Origin: Microbacterium sp. SYP-A9085
Lineage (GTDB): Bacteria; Actinomycetota; Actinomycetes; Actinomycetales; Microbacteriaceae
Length of the DNA stretch: 64,000 nucleotides
Reading direction: 5' to 3'
Assembly: GCF_009649635.1 (NCBI RefSeq)
Contig: NZ_WJII01000004.1
Location: 216,830 to 280,829 of the forward strand
Made by a program: the position numbers and the translations under genes. The notes under the pieces are model-generated. The model ran no database searches. It saw nothing but the letters and a program-made list of their open reading frames with translations, and had not been told where the DNA came from. Numbering within the stretch: the first letter of the stretch is position 1; every line of letters begins with the position of its first letter. This document shows, one piece after another, positions 26,073 to 34,658 of the stretch.

Positions 26073-26786
26073 TCAGGCGTTCAGCCCGATGGCCTCCATG
26101 CGGCGAGCATGCGCGCCCAGCAGCTCGGTGAACACCGGCTCGACCTGCTCCTGGACGGCCGCATCCAGCATCCCGGTGCGCAGCGCCGCCCGCGCGATGA
26201 GGATCGTGTCGCCCACCAGGCGCCGTCCCCACAGCGCCAGCAGCGACCGCAGTTCGTCGTCGGCGGCGATGGCCTCGGCCACGAGCTGGACGATGGCCTG
26301 CCGGTCGGAGTCGGCCTGGAGGATCCGCGCGACCCGGCCTCCGATCTCGCCGTAGCTGTGCGACAGCGTGTCGTAGAAGTCGTCGAGCATTCCCGCCGTG
26401 ATGTGCACGGACAGCATGGTCTCCTGCGGGCGGATGCCGTGGGTGGCGGCCCGGAACGCGTCCAGCGGCTCACGGAACGGCCGCATCAGATCCGTCGGGT
26501 CGGCCGCGCTCTCGCGGATCAGGGCGACGATGGCCTGGTGCTTCGTGAGCGCCGCGCCGGCCGCGCGGGACAGCGCCTCCTTGTGCGCGAGCGCGGGCGT
26601 CGCGGCGATCAGCTCGCTGAGCGTCTCGAAGTATCCGAGCTGCAGGTACGCCGCCTGCCCGAGGAACGTGTCGATGTTCGGCGCGAGGTCCTGGAACGCC
26701 ACCCGGGTGGCATCCCCGGCGTCACCGCGGGAGCGCAGACGCAGCGTCCGCACCGCCGGCTGACGCCGCTTGAACCACCCGAACAC
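26073..26786 (-). CDS. Ferritin-like fold protein (MiaE-like family)
   Basis: The 237-aa protein is almost entirely helical and matches the ferritin-like proteins annotated in actinobacteria as related to the tRNA hydroxylase MiaE. Candidate metal-ligand helices include TFLGQAAYLQLGYFETLSEL, AAGAALTKHQAIVAL and HITAGMLDDFYDTLS. The exact di-iron ligands cannot be confirmed by eye. GTG 26786 is the likely start because the protein then begins VFGWFKRR and TAGGCT sits seven bases upstream; a longer in-frame extension is Arg/Pro-rich. It is divergent from the DEAD-box helicase gene, and the same pair is found in mycobacteria (Rv3210c-Rv3211, from memory). Confidence 0.8.
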   Translation of the reverse strand: MFGWFKRRQPAVRTLRLRSRGDAGDATRVAFQDLAPNIDTFLGQAAYLQLGYFETLSELIAATPALAHKEALSRAAGAALTKHQAIVALIRESAADPTDLMRPFREPLDAFRAATHGIRPQETMLSVHITAGMLDDFYDTLSHSYGEIGGRVARILQADSDRQAIVQLVAEAIAADDELRSLLALWGRRLVGDTILIARAALRTGMLDAAVQEQVEPVFTELLGAHARRMEAIGLNA

Positions 26787-26793
26787 GCGATAC

Positions 26794-26799
26794 AGCCTA
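26794..26799 (-). promoter_or_regulatory. -10 box TAGGCT of a leaderless promoter
   Basis: TAGGCT ends seven bases before GTG 26786 on the minus strand and supports that start for the ferritin-like protein. Confidence 0.5.
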
Positions 26800-26842
26800 C
26801 GGCCCTGCGGCGGCCGATCCCGGCGCCGGCTCCGTGCTCCGG

Positions 26843-26874
26843 TAGACTGGGACTGCCCCGGCGATGGACCGGGG
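26843..26874 (+). promoter_or_regulatory. -10 box TAGACT and 5' hairpin of the helicase leader
   Basis: TAGACT at 26843-26848 predicts transcription from about 26855. A 6-bp hairpin (CCCCGG 26856-26861, loop, CCGGGG 26869-26874) would sit at the extreme 5' end of the RNA. The leader to GTG 26963 is about 108 nt. Confidence 0.4.
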
Positions 26875-26962
26875 CCCCGCGCCTGGCAGATGACACAAGG
26901 GCGTGGACTCCTCGCCCGGCGGCCGGCTGCCGCCTCTGACATCAGACAGGCCTCATCTCATC

Positions 26963-28447
26963 GTGACGACTTTCGCCGACCTCGGCGTGGACCAGGACAT
27001 CATCGACGCGCTCTCCGCGCGCGGCATCGTGGATGCCTTCCCCATTCAGGAGCAGACGATTCCGCTCAGCCTTCCCGGGCAGGACATCATCGGGCAGGCC
27101 AAGACCGGCACCGGGAAGACGTTCGGGTTCGGCATCCCGATCGTCCAGCGCCTGGGCATCGCCCCGGCGCCGGGGGTGAAGGCACTCGTGGTGGTGCCCA
27201 CCCGCGAGCTGGCGGTGCAGGTGTACGAGGACATCGACATGCTGACCTCGAACCGCGCCACGAGCGTCGTGGCGATCTACGGCGGGAAGGCGTACGAGGG
27301 CCAGATCGAGCAGCTGCGGGCGGGCGCCCAGATAGTGGTCGGCACGCCCGGCCGGCTCATCGACCTCGCCGGCCAGCGGCTGCTGGACCTCTCGCACGCC
27401 ACCGAGGTCGTGCTCGACGAGGCGGACAAGATGCTGGACCTCGGGTTCCTGCCCGACATCGAGAAGATCTTCCAGAAGCTGCCCACCGTCCGGCACACGC
27501 AGCTGTTCTCGGCCACGATGCCCGGCCCCATCGTGGCGCTCGCGCGCCGGTTCATGTCCGGCCCTATCCACATCCGCGCCTCCGACCCGGATGAGGGCAT
27601 CGCGCAGGCGAACATCCGCCACCTCGTGTACCGGGCGCATGCGCTGAACAAGGACGAGGTGATCTCGCGGATCCTGCAGGCCCGCGGCCGCGGCAAGACG
27701 GTGATCTTCACACGCACCAAGCGCGCCGCGCAGAAGCTCGTCGACGAGCTGTCCGACCGCGGGTTCAACGCCGGCGCCGTGCACGGCGACATGAGCCAGG
27801 AGTCGCGGGAGCGCTCGATGGCGGCGTTCAAGGCCGGCAAGCGGGACGTCCTGATCGCCACCGACGTCGCAGCCCGCGGCATCGATGTCGATGACGTCAC
27901 CCACGTGATCAACCACACGATCCCGGACGACGAGAAGTCGTACCTGCACCGCGTGGGGCGCACCGGCCGTGCCGGCAAGACCGGCATCGCGGTCACGTTC
28001 GTGGACTGGGAGGATCTGCACAAGTGGGCGCTGATCAACCGCGCCCTGGACTTCGGCAAGCCGGAGCCGATGGAGACCTACTCGTCGAGCCCGCACCTGT
28101 ACAGCGATCTCGACATCCCGGAGGGGACGAAGGGCCGCATCGCCACCGCGCCGCGCACGCAGTCGGTGCGCACGCAGAAGGCGCCCGCACGCGCCGCGGA
28201 TGCCGCCGCGGAGGGCGAGGGCGGCACGAAGCGTCGTCGGCGGCGCCGGCGCGCGGACGACAGCGTGGGCTCGTCGTTCGAGCCGGCCGCCGCGTCCGAG
28301 GACGGCGAGCAGCCGGCGGAGGATGCGGCCGAGGGCACCGGCGTCCACGACGGCGCGGGCCGGGAGCACCGCGACGGCAAGCCCGCCGTGGCCCGTCGCC
28401 GGCGCCGGCGCCGCTCGGGGGCCGGTTCGCCGACGCCCGGGGCGTGA
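26963..28447 (+). CDS. rhlE: DEAD-box RNA helicase (RhlE-like)
   Basis: The 494-aa ATP-dependent RNA helicase has all family motifs: Q motif FPIQEQTIPL, motif I AKTGTGKT, Ia PTRELAVQ, Ib TPGRLI, II DEADKMLD, III SATMP, V ATDVAARGIDVDDV and VI HRVGRTGRAG. The C-terminal 100 residues are disordered with two polybasic runs (KRRRRRRR and RRRRRRSG) that would bind RNA. The proposed GTG 26963 gives MTTFADLGVDQDI, the usual family start; an earlier in-frame ATG would add an unconserved 20-residue extension. No strong Shine-Dalgarno sequence precedes it. Expected roles are ribosome assembly and mRNA turnover, possibly cold-responsive given the leader. Confidence 0.9.
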   Translation: MTTFADLGVDQDIIDALSARGIVDAFPIQEQTIPLSLPGQDIIGQAKTGTGKTFGFGIPIVQRLGIAPAPGVKALVVVPTRELAVQVYEDIDMLTSNRATSVVAIYGGKAYEGQIEQLRAGAQIVVGTPGRLIDLAGQRLLDLSHATEVVLDEADKMLDLGFLPDIEKIFQKLPTVRHTQLFSATMPGPIVALARRFMSGPIHIRASDPDEGIAQANIRHLVYRAHALNKDEVISRILQARGRGKTVIFTRTKRAAQKLVDELSDRGFNAGAVHGDMSQESRERSMAAFKAGKRDVLIATDVAARGIDVDDVTHVINHTIPDDEKSYLHRVGRTGRAGKTGIAVTFVDWEDLHKWALINRALDFGKPEPMETYSSSPHLYSDLDIPEGTKGRIATAPRTQSVRTQKAPARAADAAAEGEGGTKRRRRRRRADDSVGSSFEPAAASEDGEQPAEDAAEGTGVHDGAGREHRDGKPAVARRRRRRRSGAGSPTPGA

Positions 28448-28454
28448 CCGCCGG

Positions 28455-29324
28455 TCACCCCGCCCGAGGGTAGACCGGCGTGCTGCCGGTGCCGCGCGCG
28501 ATGATGCGCTGCACCATGGCGTCCTCGGTCGTGTGCTCCCCCGGCATGTTCGGCTTGCCGGCGCCGTGGTAGTCGCTGGAGCCGGTGGCGATGAGGTCCC
28601 GCTCCGCCACGAGCCGGCGCAGCATCCGCACGCCCGGCTCCAGGTTCTCCCGGTGGCCGAGCTCGAAGCCGGCCAGTCCCGCGTCCAGCATCCGCTCCAG
28701 CAGCGCCCGCGGCAGCACGCCTGCGCGCCCGGCGGGATGCGCGACGATCGGCACGCCGCCGGCGCCGGCGATCAACCCGACGGCGGTGACCGGGTCCGGG
28801 GCGAACAGCGCCACGTAGTAGTCGCCGCGGGGGCTGAGGATGCCGGAGAAAGCCTCCGTGCGGTCGCGGACGTGCCCGCGCCGCACGAGCGCGTCGGCGA
28901 TGTGCGGACGGCCGACCGTGGCGCCGTCGGTGGTCTCGGCGAGGATGTCGTCCCAGGTGAGGTCGTAGTCACGCGCTATCCGGTCGGCCATCGTGCGCGC
29001 CCGGTCCAGCCGCGACGTGCGCACTCGGTCGGTCATCGCGCGCAGCGCCGCATCGTCCGGGTCGACGAGGTACGCGAGCAGGTGGACGCTGCGCCACTCG
29101 TGCTTGGCCGACATCTCCATGCCCGGCAGGAACGTCACGTCCAGTGACGTCGCCGCCTGGGCGGCCTCGGCCCACCCGGACGTGGTGTCGTGGTCGGTCA
29201 GGGAGACAGTGCGCAGCCCGTGCTGATGGACGGCGCGGATCACCTCGGCGGGCGGCTGGGTGCCGTCGGAGCGGTCCGAATGCAGGTGCAGATCGCTCGG
29301 ACCACGGAACCGCTGCAACGCCAT
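28455..29324 (-). CDS. PHP-domain phosphoesterase (YciV/RNase AM-like)
   Basis: The 289-aa metal-dependent phosphoesterase shows the PHP signature SDLHLHSDRSDGT, followed by LTDHDTTSGW, PGMEMSA, HLLAYLVDP, VAHPAGRAG and the final GSSDYHGAGK, which together supply the His/Asp/Glu ligands of a trinuclear metal site. The family includes nucleoside 3',5'-bisphosphate phosphatases and the 5'-3' exonuclease RNase AM. Its last codons converge with the helicase gene; a short palindrome at 28444-28458 contains both stop codons. TACCCT lies six bases upstream of ATG 29324, so the transcript is probably leaderless. Confidence 0.9.
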   Translation of the reverse strand: MALQRFRGPSDLHLHSDRSDGTQPPAEVIRAVHQHGLRTVSLTDHDTTSGWAEAAQAATSLDVTFLPGMEMSAKHEWRSVHLLAYLVDPDDAALRAMTDRVRTSRLDRARTMADRIARDYDLTWDDILAETTDGATVGRPHIADALVRRGHVRDRTEAFSGILSPRGDYYVALFAPDPVTAVGLIAGAGGVPIVAHPAGRAGVLPRALLERMLDAGLAGFELGHRENLEPGVRMLRRLVAERDLIATGSSDYHGAGKPNMPGEHTTEDAMVQRIIARGTGSTPVYPRAG

Positions 29325-29330
29325 TGTCCG

Positions 29331-29336
29331 AGGGTA
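29331..29336 (-). promoter_or_regulatory. -10 box TACCCT of a leaderless promoter (PHP gene)
   Basis: TACCCT ends six bases before ATG 29324 on the minus strand. The gap CGGACA has no ribosome-binding sequence. Confidence 0.5.
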
Positions 29337-29376
29337 GCGTGCGCGCCGCGTGCGCCGATCTCCCAGCCTGACGGCA

Positions 29377-29382
29377 TAGAGT
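29377..29382 (+). promoter_or_regulatory. -10 box TAGAGT of a leaderless promoter (EEP gene)
   Basis: TAGAGT ends seven bases before GTG 29390. It lies only 40 bp from the divergent PHP-gene box, so the two promoters are back to back. Confidence 0.5.
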
Positions 29383-29389
29383 TCCGAGC

Positions 29390-30409
29390 GTGCTTCGCCT
29401 GCTCGGGATCCTGGTGACCGCGCTGTGCGCGATCGTCGCGGCGATCCTGACGTGGCCGCAGGTGTTCCGGCTGGAGCGCGCGTTCCCGGTCGCGCAGGCG
29501 GTGTCGTTCCGCGGCATCCTCGTCGTCGCTTTCACGGCGCTGCTGGTCGTGATGCTGCTGCTCATGCTCGCCCGGCCGCTGCGGGCGTTCGCCGCGTCGA
29601 TGGCGGTGCTGGCCCTGCTCGCCGGCGGCACGAACGCGGCGATCATCGCGATGCGCGGCATGGGAACCGACGCGCTGCCGGCAAAGACGGCGAGCAGCGT
29701 GCGGGTGATGACCTGGAACACCGCCGGGGCCGCGACATCCCCCGATGCGATCGCCCGCACCGCGGTCGCGATGGACGCCGACGTCGTGACGCTGCCGGAG
29801 ACGACGATCGGCACCGGCGAGAAGGTGGCGCTGGCGATGCGCAGCCTCGGACACCGGATGTGGGCGTACCACACCCAGTACGGCGAACACGGATGGGATG
29901 CCAGCTCCACGACGGTGCTGATAACGCCGCGACTGGGCGCGTACTCGGTGACGGCGTCGTCGGCCGACGGCACCAGCAACACGTCGACCGTGCCGTCGGC
30001 GGTCGCGATGCCCGTGGACGGCAAGGGTCCGATCATCGTCGCCGCGCACGCGGTGGCCCCCCGCGAGCAGGACATGGGCAACTGGAAGCACGACCTGCAG
30101 TGGATCGCCGACCAATGCGCGTCCCGCGACGTCATCCTCGCCGGCGACTTCAACGCGACCGTGGACCACATGGCGGGCCTGGGCACCGGCGGCGGCACGA
30201 TGGGACGGTGCCGGGACGCCGTGGGCGCGACCGGCAACGGCGGCGTCGGCACGTGGCCGACGTCCACCCCGGCCCTGATCGGCGCCCCCATCGACCACGT
30301 GATGGCGACGGATGCCTGGGTGCCGGTGGGCTCGGTGGTCCTCACCTCGATGGACGGCAGCGGCAGCGACCACCGTCCGCTGATAGTGCAGCTCGACCGC
30401 GCGCAGTGA
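29390..30409 (+). CDS. Membrane-anchored endonuclease/exonuclease/phosphatase (EEP) family protein
   Basis: The 339-aa protein has three N-terminal hydrophobic helices (about 3-22, 37-58 and 62-86) and a C-terminal EEP domain outside or at the membrane. EEP landmarks are VRVMTWNTAG, DADVVTLPETT, ILAGDFNATVDHM, PIDHVMAT and SGSDHRPLIVQL, with the catalytic Asn, Asp and His in place. Members cleave phosphodiesters in nucleic acids, lipids or small molecules; the substrate is not visible. Start GTG 29390 follows a leaderless-type -10 box. The aminopeptidase gene starts 37 bases after its stop on the same strand. Confidence 0.87.
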   Translation: MLRLLGILVTALCAIVAAILTWPQVFRLERAFPVAQAVSFRGILVVAFTALLVVMLLLMLARPLRAFAASMAVLALLAGGTNAAIIAMRGMGTDALPAKTASSVRVMTWNTAGAATSPDAIARTAVAMDADVVTLPETTIGTGEKVALAMRSLGHRMWAYHTQYGEHGWDASSTTVLITPRLGAYSVTASSADGTSNTSTVPSAVAMPVDGKGPIIVAAHAVAPREQDMGNWKHDLQWIADQCASRDVILAGDFNATVDHMAGLGTGGGTMGRCRDAVGATGNGGVGTWPTSTPALIGAPIDHVMATDAWVPVGSVVLTSMDGSGSDHRPLIVQLDRAQ

Positions 30410-30446
30410 CTCCTGCGGACTTCCCGTGGCGTGCGAGACTGGAAAG

Positions 30447-31865
30447 ATGAGCACGACAGGCGAATCGTCCACCGGCACCACGGCCCGACCGGCCCGCCCC
30501 TCCACGAGCGAGAACCGCCGACAGCCGTTCCCGCAGGGGTTCCTCGACACGATCTCATCGGGGTGGGCGACGCGCCCCGAGACGCTGCCGCCGCAGCGCG
30601 ATCAGGCGCCGTACGCCGCGCACCGGCGCGCCCGCCTGTCCGCGCAGTTCCCGGGCCGGCGGCTCGTGGTCCCCGCCGGTGAGCTCAAGCAGCGCAGCAA
30701 CGACACCGACTTCCCGTTCCGCGCGCACTCCGCGTTCGCGCATCTGACCGGGTGGGCGGCGGATGCCGAGCCCGGCGCCGTCCTGGTCTTCGAGCCGCGT
30801 CCCGACGGGCACGACGTGACGCTGTACTTCCGTGAGCGCGCCGACCGGACGACCGCGGAGTTCTACGGGGATGCCTCGATCGGCGAGTTCTGGATCGGCC
30901 CGCGGCCGTCCCTCGCGGGCGTCGCCGCCGATCTCGGCGTCGCGACCGCGCACATCAACGCTTTCACGCACGCCGACGGCGAGCTCGTCGTCGGCGACGA
31001 CGCCGAGCTCACGCGCGCGGTGTCCGAGCTGCGCCTCGTGAAGGACGAATACGAGATCGCACAGCTGCGGCTGGCCGTGAAGGTGACCGCCGACGGCTTC
31101 GACGACATAGTGCGCGAGCTGTCCGCCGCGACCGCGCACCCGCGCGGCGAGCGCGTGGTGGAGGGCGTGTTCCACCGCCGTGCCCGCAGCGACGGCAACG
31201 GCGAAGGCTACGACACCATCGCGGCATCCGGTCCGCACGCGTGCTACCTGCACTGGACCCGGAACGACGGTGCGGTCGTCGACGGCGACCTCATCCTCGT
31301 CGACGCGGGCGTCGAGGTCGACAGCCTGTACACCGCCGACGTGACCCGCACCATCCCGGTGTCCGGGACGTTCACCGACGTGCAGCGGAAGGTGTACGAG
31401 ACAGTGCGCGAGGCCGCCGACGCGGCCTTCGCTGCCGCGAAACCCGGCGTCACGTTCCGCACCGTGCACGAGACCGCGATGGGCGTGATAGCCCGCCGCA
31501 CGGCGGAATGGGGCCTGCTGCCGGTGACCGCGCAGGAAGCGCTGGATGCCGAGGCCGGCGGCCAGCACCGCCGGTACATGGTCCACGGTACGAGCCACCA
31601 CCTCGGCATCGACGTGCACGACTGCGCGCAGGCGCGCCGCGAGATGTACTACGACGGCATCCTGGAGCCCGGGATGGTGTTCACCATCGAGCCGGGCCTG
31701 TACTTCCAGATCGACGACGAGACAGTGCCCGCGGAATACCGCGGGATCGGCGTGCGGATCGAGGACGACGTGCTGGTGACCGCGGACGGCGTGGAGAACC
31801 TGTCCGCCGGCGTGCCGCGCACGGCCGACGAGGTCGAGGCCTGGGTGGCGCGGCTGCGCGCCTGA
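30447..31865 (+). CDS. Xaa-Pro aminopeptidase (M24B, aminopeptidase P-like)
   Basis: The 472-aa cytosolic metallopeptidase removes N-terminal residues preceding proline. An N-terminal creatinase-like domain contains FPGRRLVVPAGELKQRSNDT and FRAHSAFAHLTGW. The C-terminal pita-bread domain carries the dimetal ligands in order: LILVDAGVEVDSLYTADVTRT (two Asp), HGTSHHLGIDVHD (His), TIEPGLY (Glu) and GIGVRIEDDVL (Glu). ATG 30447 is preferred because GGAAAG precedes it and the upstream in-frame start lacks a ribosome-binding site. The alpha/beta hydrolase gene converges with only a few bases between the stops. Confidence 0.92.
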   Translation: MSTTGESSTGTTARPARPSTSENRRQPFPQGFLDTISSGWATRPETLPPQRDQAPYAAHRRARLSAQFPGRRLVVPAGELKQRSNDTDFPFRAHSAFAHLTGWAADAEPGAVLVFEPRPDGHDVTLYFRERADRTTAEFYGDASIGEFWIGPRPSLAGVAADLGVATAHINAFTHADGELVVGDDAELTRAVSELRLVKDEYEIAQLRLAVKVTADGFDDIVRELSAATAHPRGERVVEGVFHRRARSDGNGEGYDTIAASGPHACYLHWTRNDGAVVDGDLILVDAGVEVDSLYTADVTRTIPVSGTFTDVQRKVYETVREAADAAFAAAKPGVTFRTVHETAMGVIARRTAEWGLLPVTAQEALDAEAGGQHRRYMVHGTSHHLGIDVHDCAQARREMYYDGILEPGMVFTIEPGLYFQIDDETVPAEYRGIGVRIEDDVLVTADGVENLSAGVPRTADEVEAWVARLRA

Positions 31866-31868
31866 GTG

Positions 31869-32528
31869 TTACTGCGCGGCGATCCACTCCAGCGCTATCG
31901 CCGCTATCCCGGCGCCGATCTCGTCCGCCGGGCGACGGCGTCCGGCGACCTCGAAGCCGTGCCCGCCGCCGTCCACCCAGTGCAGGTGGGCCCGGCGGCA
32001 CGCGGCGACGGCGTCCTCGAGCTGCCCGTGCGGATCCACGAACGGGTCTCGCGTGCCGGAGACGAACAGCTGCGGCGCGAGGATCAGGGGAAGGTGCTCG
32101 GTCCGCAGCTTGTCGGGCCGGCCGGGCGGGTGCAGCGGGTAGCCCAGGTACACGAGCGTGTGCGGCCGGATGCGCCCCTCGGCGGCGGCCATCGACGCCA
32201 TCCGTCCGCCGTAGGACCGGCCCGCCGCGTGCACCGGGACGTCCCCGCGACAGCGGTCCACGACGGCCTGCCACGCGGCGACGGCGTGGGCGGCGGGTCC
32301 CGGCATCCGCCGTCCCGCCTGCGCGTACGGGAAGTTGAACCGCACCGCCCGCATCCCGGCGGCGGCGACGGCGGTGGCGAAGCCGACGAGGAACGGATGG
32401 TCCAGCCGTGTGCCGGCCCCGTGCGCGACGATCACCGTCGCCGACGGGTGCGCGGGCTCGTGCACCACGGCGTCGATGTCGACCTCGCCCGCCGGCAGCG
32501 GGACCGGCACCGCCAGCTCCCTGATCAT
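31869..32528 (-). CDS. Alpha/beta hydrolase (KANL3/TEX30 or dienelactone hydrolase-like)
   Basis: The 219-aa protein has the small alpha/beta hydrolase fold: VIVAHGAGTRLDHPF near residue 35, the nucleophile elbow AGRSYGGRMAS with Ser in GRSYG, a late Asp in SGTRDPFVDP and a final His in GGGHGFEV, so Ser-Asp-His is complete. The HGAG plus GRSYGGR combination matches the KANL3/TEX30 family of predicted hydrolases. Substrate unknown. ATG 32528 begins the conserved region 17 bases after the stop of the stress-protein gene, so both are probably transcribed together from upstream. Confidence 0.85.
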   Translation of the reverse strand: MIRELAVPVPLPAGEVDIDAVVHEPAHPSATVIVAHGAGTRLDHPFLVGFATAVAAAGMRAVRFNFPYAQAGRRMPGPAAHAVAAWQAVVDRCRGDVPVHAAGRSYGGRMASMAAAEGRIRPHTLVYLGYPLHPPGRPDKLRTEHLPLILAPQLFVSGTRDPFVDPHGQLEDAVAACRRAHLHWVDGGGHGFEVAGRRRPADEIGAGIAAIALEWIAAQ

Positions 32529-32544
32529 CGGGCGTTGCGCCGGC

Positions 32545-33300
32545 TCACGCCCGGTGGTCGTCCGGGCCGTCCGCGGCCGGCTCATCCGCCGGGCCGTCGG
32601 GCGCGGCATCCGCGTGCGCATCCGGGTGCGGGGCACCGGCGTCCTCGGATGCCGGTGGCGTGTCGGGGATCCGCTCGCCGTAGCGCGGCGGCTCGTCGAC
32701 GTCGGGTGCCGGCGGCGCTGGAGCGTCCGCATCCGGCGTCGCGGGTGCCGCCGGGCGGGCTCGCAGTCCGAACCGGGGAGCGGGATGCTGCGCCCGGTCG
32801 TGCTGCGGCGGCGCCGGCGGGCGCGCGACCGTGACGCCCGGTCCGAGGATCTCGCGGGCCCGGTGGATGCTCGTGGGCAGCACCGTGACGTCGTAGTGGT
32901 CGGCGACCACCTGCATGACCGACGCGAAGTCGCGGCGGCGGCGCACTATCGCGTACGCGGCGATGCTCATCAGCATGCCCAGGGCCACGCCGATGAACAG
33001 GACGCCGATGAACACGGAGACCGGCACCGCGCTGTTGCCGAGCACGAAGATCGCGGAGAAGAAGAGTCCCAGCAGCAGGCCGTTGATGGCGCCCTGGCGT
33101 GCGGCGGTGGCGTAGCCGAGCTTGCCGGTGACCCGTTCGATGGAGCGCAGGCCGCTGCCGACGATGGCGATGTCGCGGGCGGGCACGTCGGACGAGATGA
33201 GCGCCGAGACAGCCTTCTGCGCGCCCTCGTACGTCGGGAAGCTCGCGACGGTCTCCCCGATCTCGCCGCCTCGCCCCTGGGGCATTCCCGGCATGCTCAT
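32545..33300 (-). CDS. General stress protein 17M-like membrane protein
   Basis: The 251-aa protein begins with a YflT/GspM-like N-terminus (TVASFPTYEGAQKAVSALIS), then has two hydrophobic helices (about 71-91 and 95-116) and a region VMQVVADHYDVTVLPT. The C-terminal 110 residues are disordered and rich in Pro, Ala and Asp. This matches the family of small actinobacterial general stress proteins, whose biochemical role is unknown. It is divergent from the PRC/MgtE-N gene. A CAAGAT box six bases upstream of ATG 33300 may be a weak leaderless promoter. Confidence 0.82.
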   Translation of the reverse strand: MSMPGMPQGRGGEIGETVASFPTYEGAQKAVSALISSDVPARDIAIVGSGLRSIERVTGKLGYATAARQGAINGLLLGLFFSAIFVLGNSAVPVSVFIGVLFIGVALGMLMSIAAYAIVRRRRDFASVMQVVADHYDVTVLPTSIHRAREILGPGVTVARPPAPPQHDRAQHPAPRFGLRARPAAPATPDADAPAPPAPDVDEPPRYGERIPDTPPASEDAGAPHPDAHADAAPDGPADEPAADGPDDHRA

Positions 33301-33356
33301 GCCCCCATCTTGTCATGCCGGCCGCGGCATTCTGTGATCCGGCTGTACCGTGCGGC

Positions 33357-33362
33357 TACGCT
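33357..33362 (+). promoter_or_regulatory. -10 box TACGCT of a leaderless promoter
   Basis: TACGCT ends six bases before GTG 33369 and supports that start over an in-frame upstream ATG. Confidence 0.5.
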
Positions 33363-33368
33363 GGAAGC

Positions 33369-34658
33369 GTGAGCACGCAGAGGGTTTTCGTCGCGCGGCT
33401 GGCCGGCTGCACGGTCTTCGACCCCGCGGGCGATCGCGTGGGCCGGGTGCGTGACGTCGTCGTCATCTACCGCAAAGACGACCCGCCGCGGGTGGTCGGC
33501 CTGGTGGTGGAGATCCCCGGCCGGCGCAACGTCTTCCTGTCGATCGGGCGGGTCACCTCGATAGCGATGGGCCAGGTGATCACGACCGGCCTCATCAACG
33601 TGCGCCGCTTCCAGCAGCGCGGGGGCGAGGTGCGCGTGATGGTCGAACTTCTCGGTCGCAAGGTGTACTTCCGCGACGGCACCGGCCACGCGGTGATCGA
33701 GGATGTCGCCATCGAGCAGGACCGGCACGGCCTGTGGAACATCGGACAGCTGTTCCTGCGCAAGCCGAAGACGAGCGCGTCGCCGTTCGCGAAGGGCCCG
33801 ACCACGTTCGCGGACTGGCAGGACGTGCGCGAGCAGCAGACCCCCGGCGAGGCGCAGTCCGCCGAACAGCTCGTGGCGACGTACTCGGAGCTCAAGCCCG
33901 CCGACCTCGCGAACACACTGCTGGACCTGCCCGACGACCGGCTCCTGGAAGTGGCGGAGGAGCTGCCCGACGACCGGCTCGCGGACGCCCTCGAGGAGAT
34001 GCCCGAGGACGAGCAGCTGCACATCCTCGAGCAGCTCGGCGACGAGCGCGCCGCCGACATCCTCGACGCCATGGAGCCGGATGACGCCGCCGACGTGCTC
34101 GGCCAGCTCCCCGAGAACCGCCTCGAGAAGCTCCTCGAGCTGATGGAGCCCGAGGAGGCCGAAGACGTCCGAGCGCTGCTGAAGTACGGCCCGGACACCG
34201 CCGGCGGCCTGATGACGAGCGAGCCGATAGTGCTGCCCGCCGATGCCACCGTCGCCGAGGCACTGGCCCTGATCCGCCGTCACGAGCTGCATCCCGCGCT
34301 GGCGGCGGCCGTCTTCGTCACGCTCCCGCCGTACGAGACCCCCACCGGGCGGCTGCTGGGCACCGTGCACTTCCAGCGGATGCTGCGCTACCCGCCGCAC
34401 GAGCGCCTGGGCGCCATCATCGACGACACCGTCGACCCCGTCCCGGTGACGGCGTCGGCGGCGGAGGTCGCGCGGCTGCTGGCCAGCTACAACCTCGTCT
34501 CCCTCCCGGTCGTCGACCCCGCCCGGCGCCTCGTCGGCGCGGTGAGCGTGGACGACGTGCTGGACTACCTGCTGCCCGAGGACTGGCGGTCGCACGGGGC
34601 CGATGACCACGCCGAGACCGTCCCCACGACCACCGCGAGCATCCCGAGGCGGCGCTGA
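33369..34658 (+). CDS. PRC-barrel, MgtE N-terminal and CBS domain protein (soluble)
   Basis: The 429-aa protein has a PRC-barrel-like N-terminus (VFVARLAGCTVFDPAGDRVG) repeated in part near residue 90, an MgtE N-domain of helical repeats (LLDLPDDRLLEVAEELPDD, LEEMPEDEQLHILEQL, MEPDDAADVLGQL) at about 180-280, and two CBS motifs to about 410 (LMTSEPIVLPADATVAEAL and LASYNLVSLPVVDPARRLVG). The five-helix channel domain of true MgtE transporters is absent, so this is a sensor or regulator, not a magnesium channel. The order with DUF1003 and Mrp downstream matches mycobacterial Rv1232c-Rv1229c, recalled from memory. Start GTG 33369 follows a leaderless-type -10 box. Confidence 0.88.
   Translation: MSTQRVFVARLAGCTVFDPAGDRVGRVRDVVVIYRKDDPPRVVGLVVEIPGRRNVFLSIGRVTSIAMGQVITTGLINVRRFQQRGGEVRVMVELLGRKVYFRDGTGHAVIEDVAIEQDRHGLWNIGQLFLRKPKTSASPFAKGPTTFADWQDVREQQTPGEAQSAEQLVATYSELKPADLANTLLDLPDDRLLEVAEELPDDRLADALEEMPEDEQLHILEQLGDERAADILDAMEPDDAADVLGQLPENRLEKLLELMEPEEAEDVRALLKYGPDTAGGLMTSEPIVLPADATVAEALALIRRHELHPALAAAVFVTLPPYETPTGRLLGTVHFQRMLRYPPHERLGAIIDDTVDPVPVTASAAEVARLLASYNLVSLPVVDPARRLVGAVSVDDVLDYLLPEDWRSHGADDHAETVPTTTASIPRRR

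Noticed and set aside
33369..34658. A magnesium transporter MgtE
   Set aside because: The membrane channel domain is missing; only the N-terminal, CBS and PRC parts are present.
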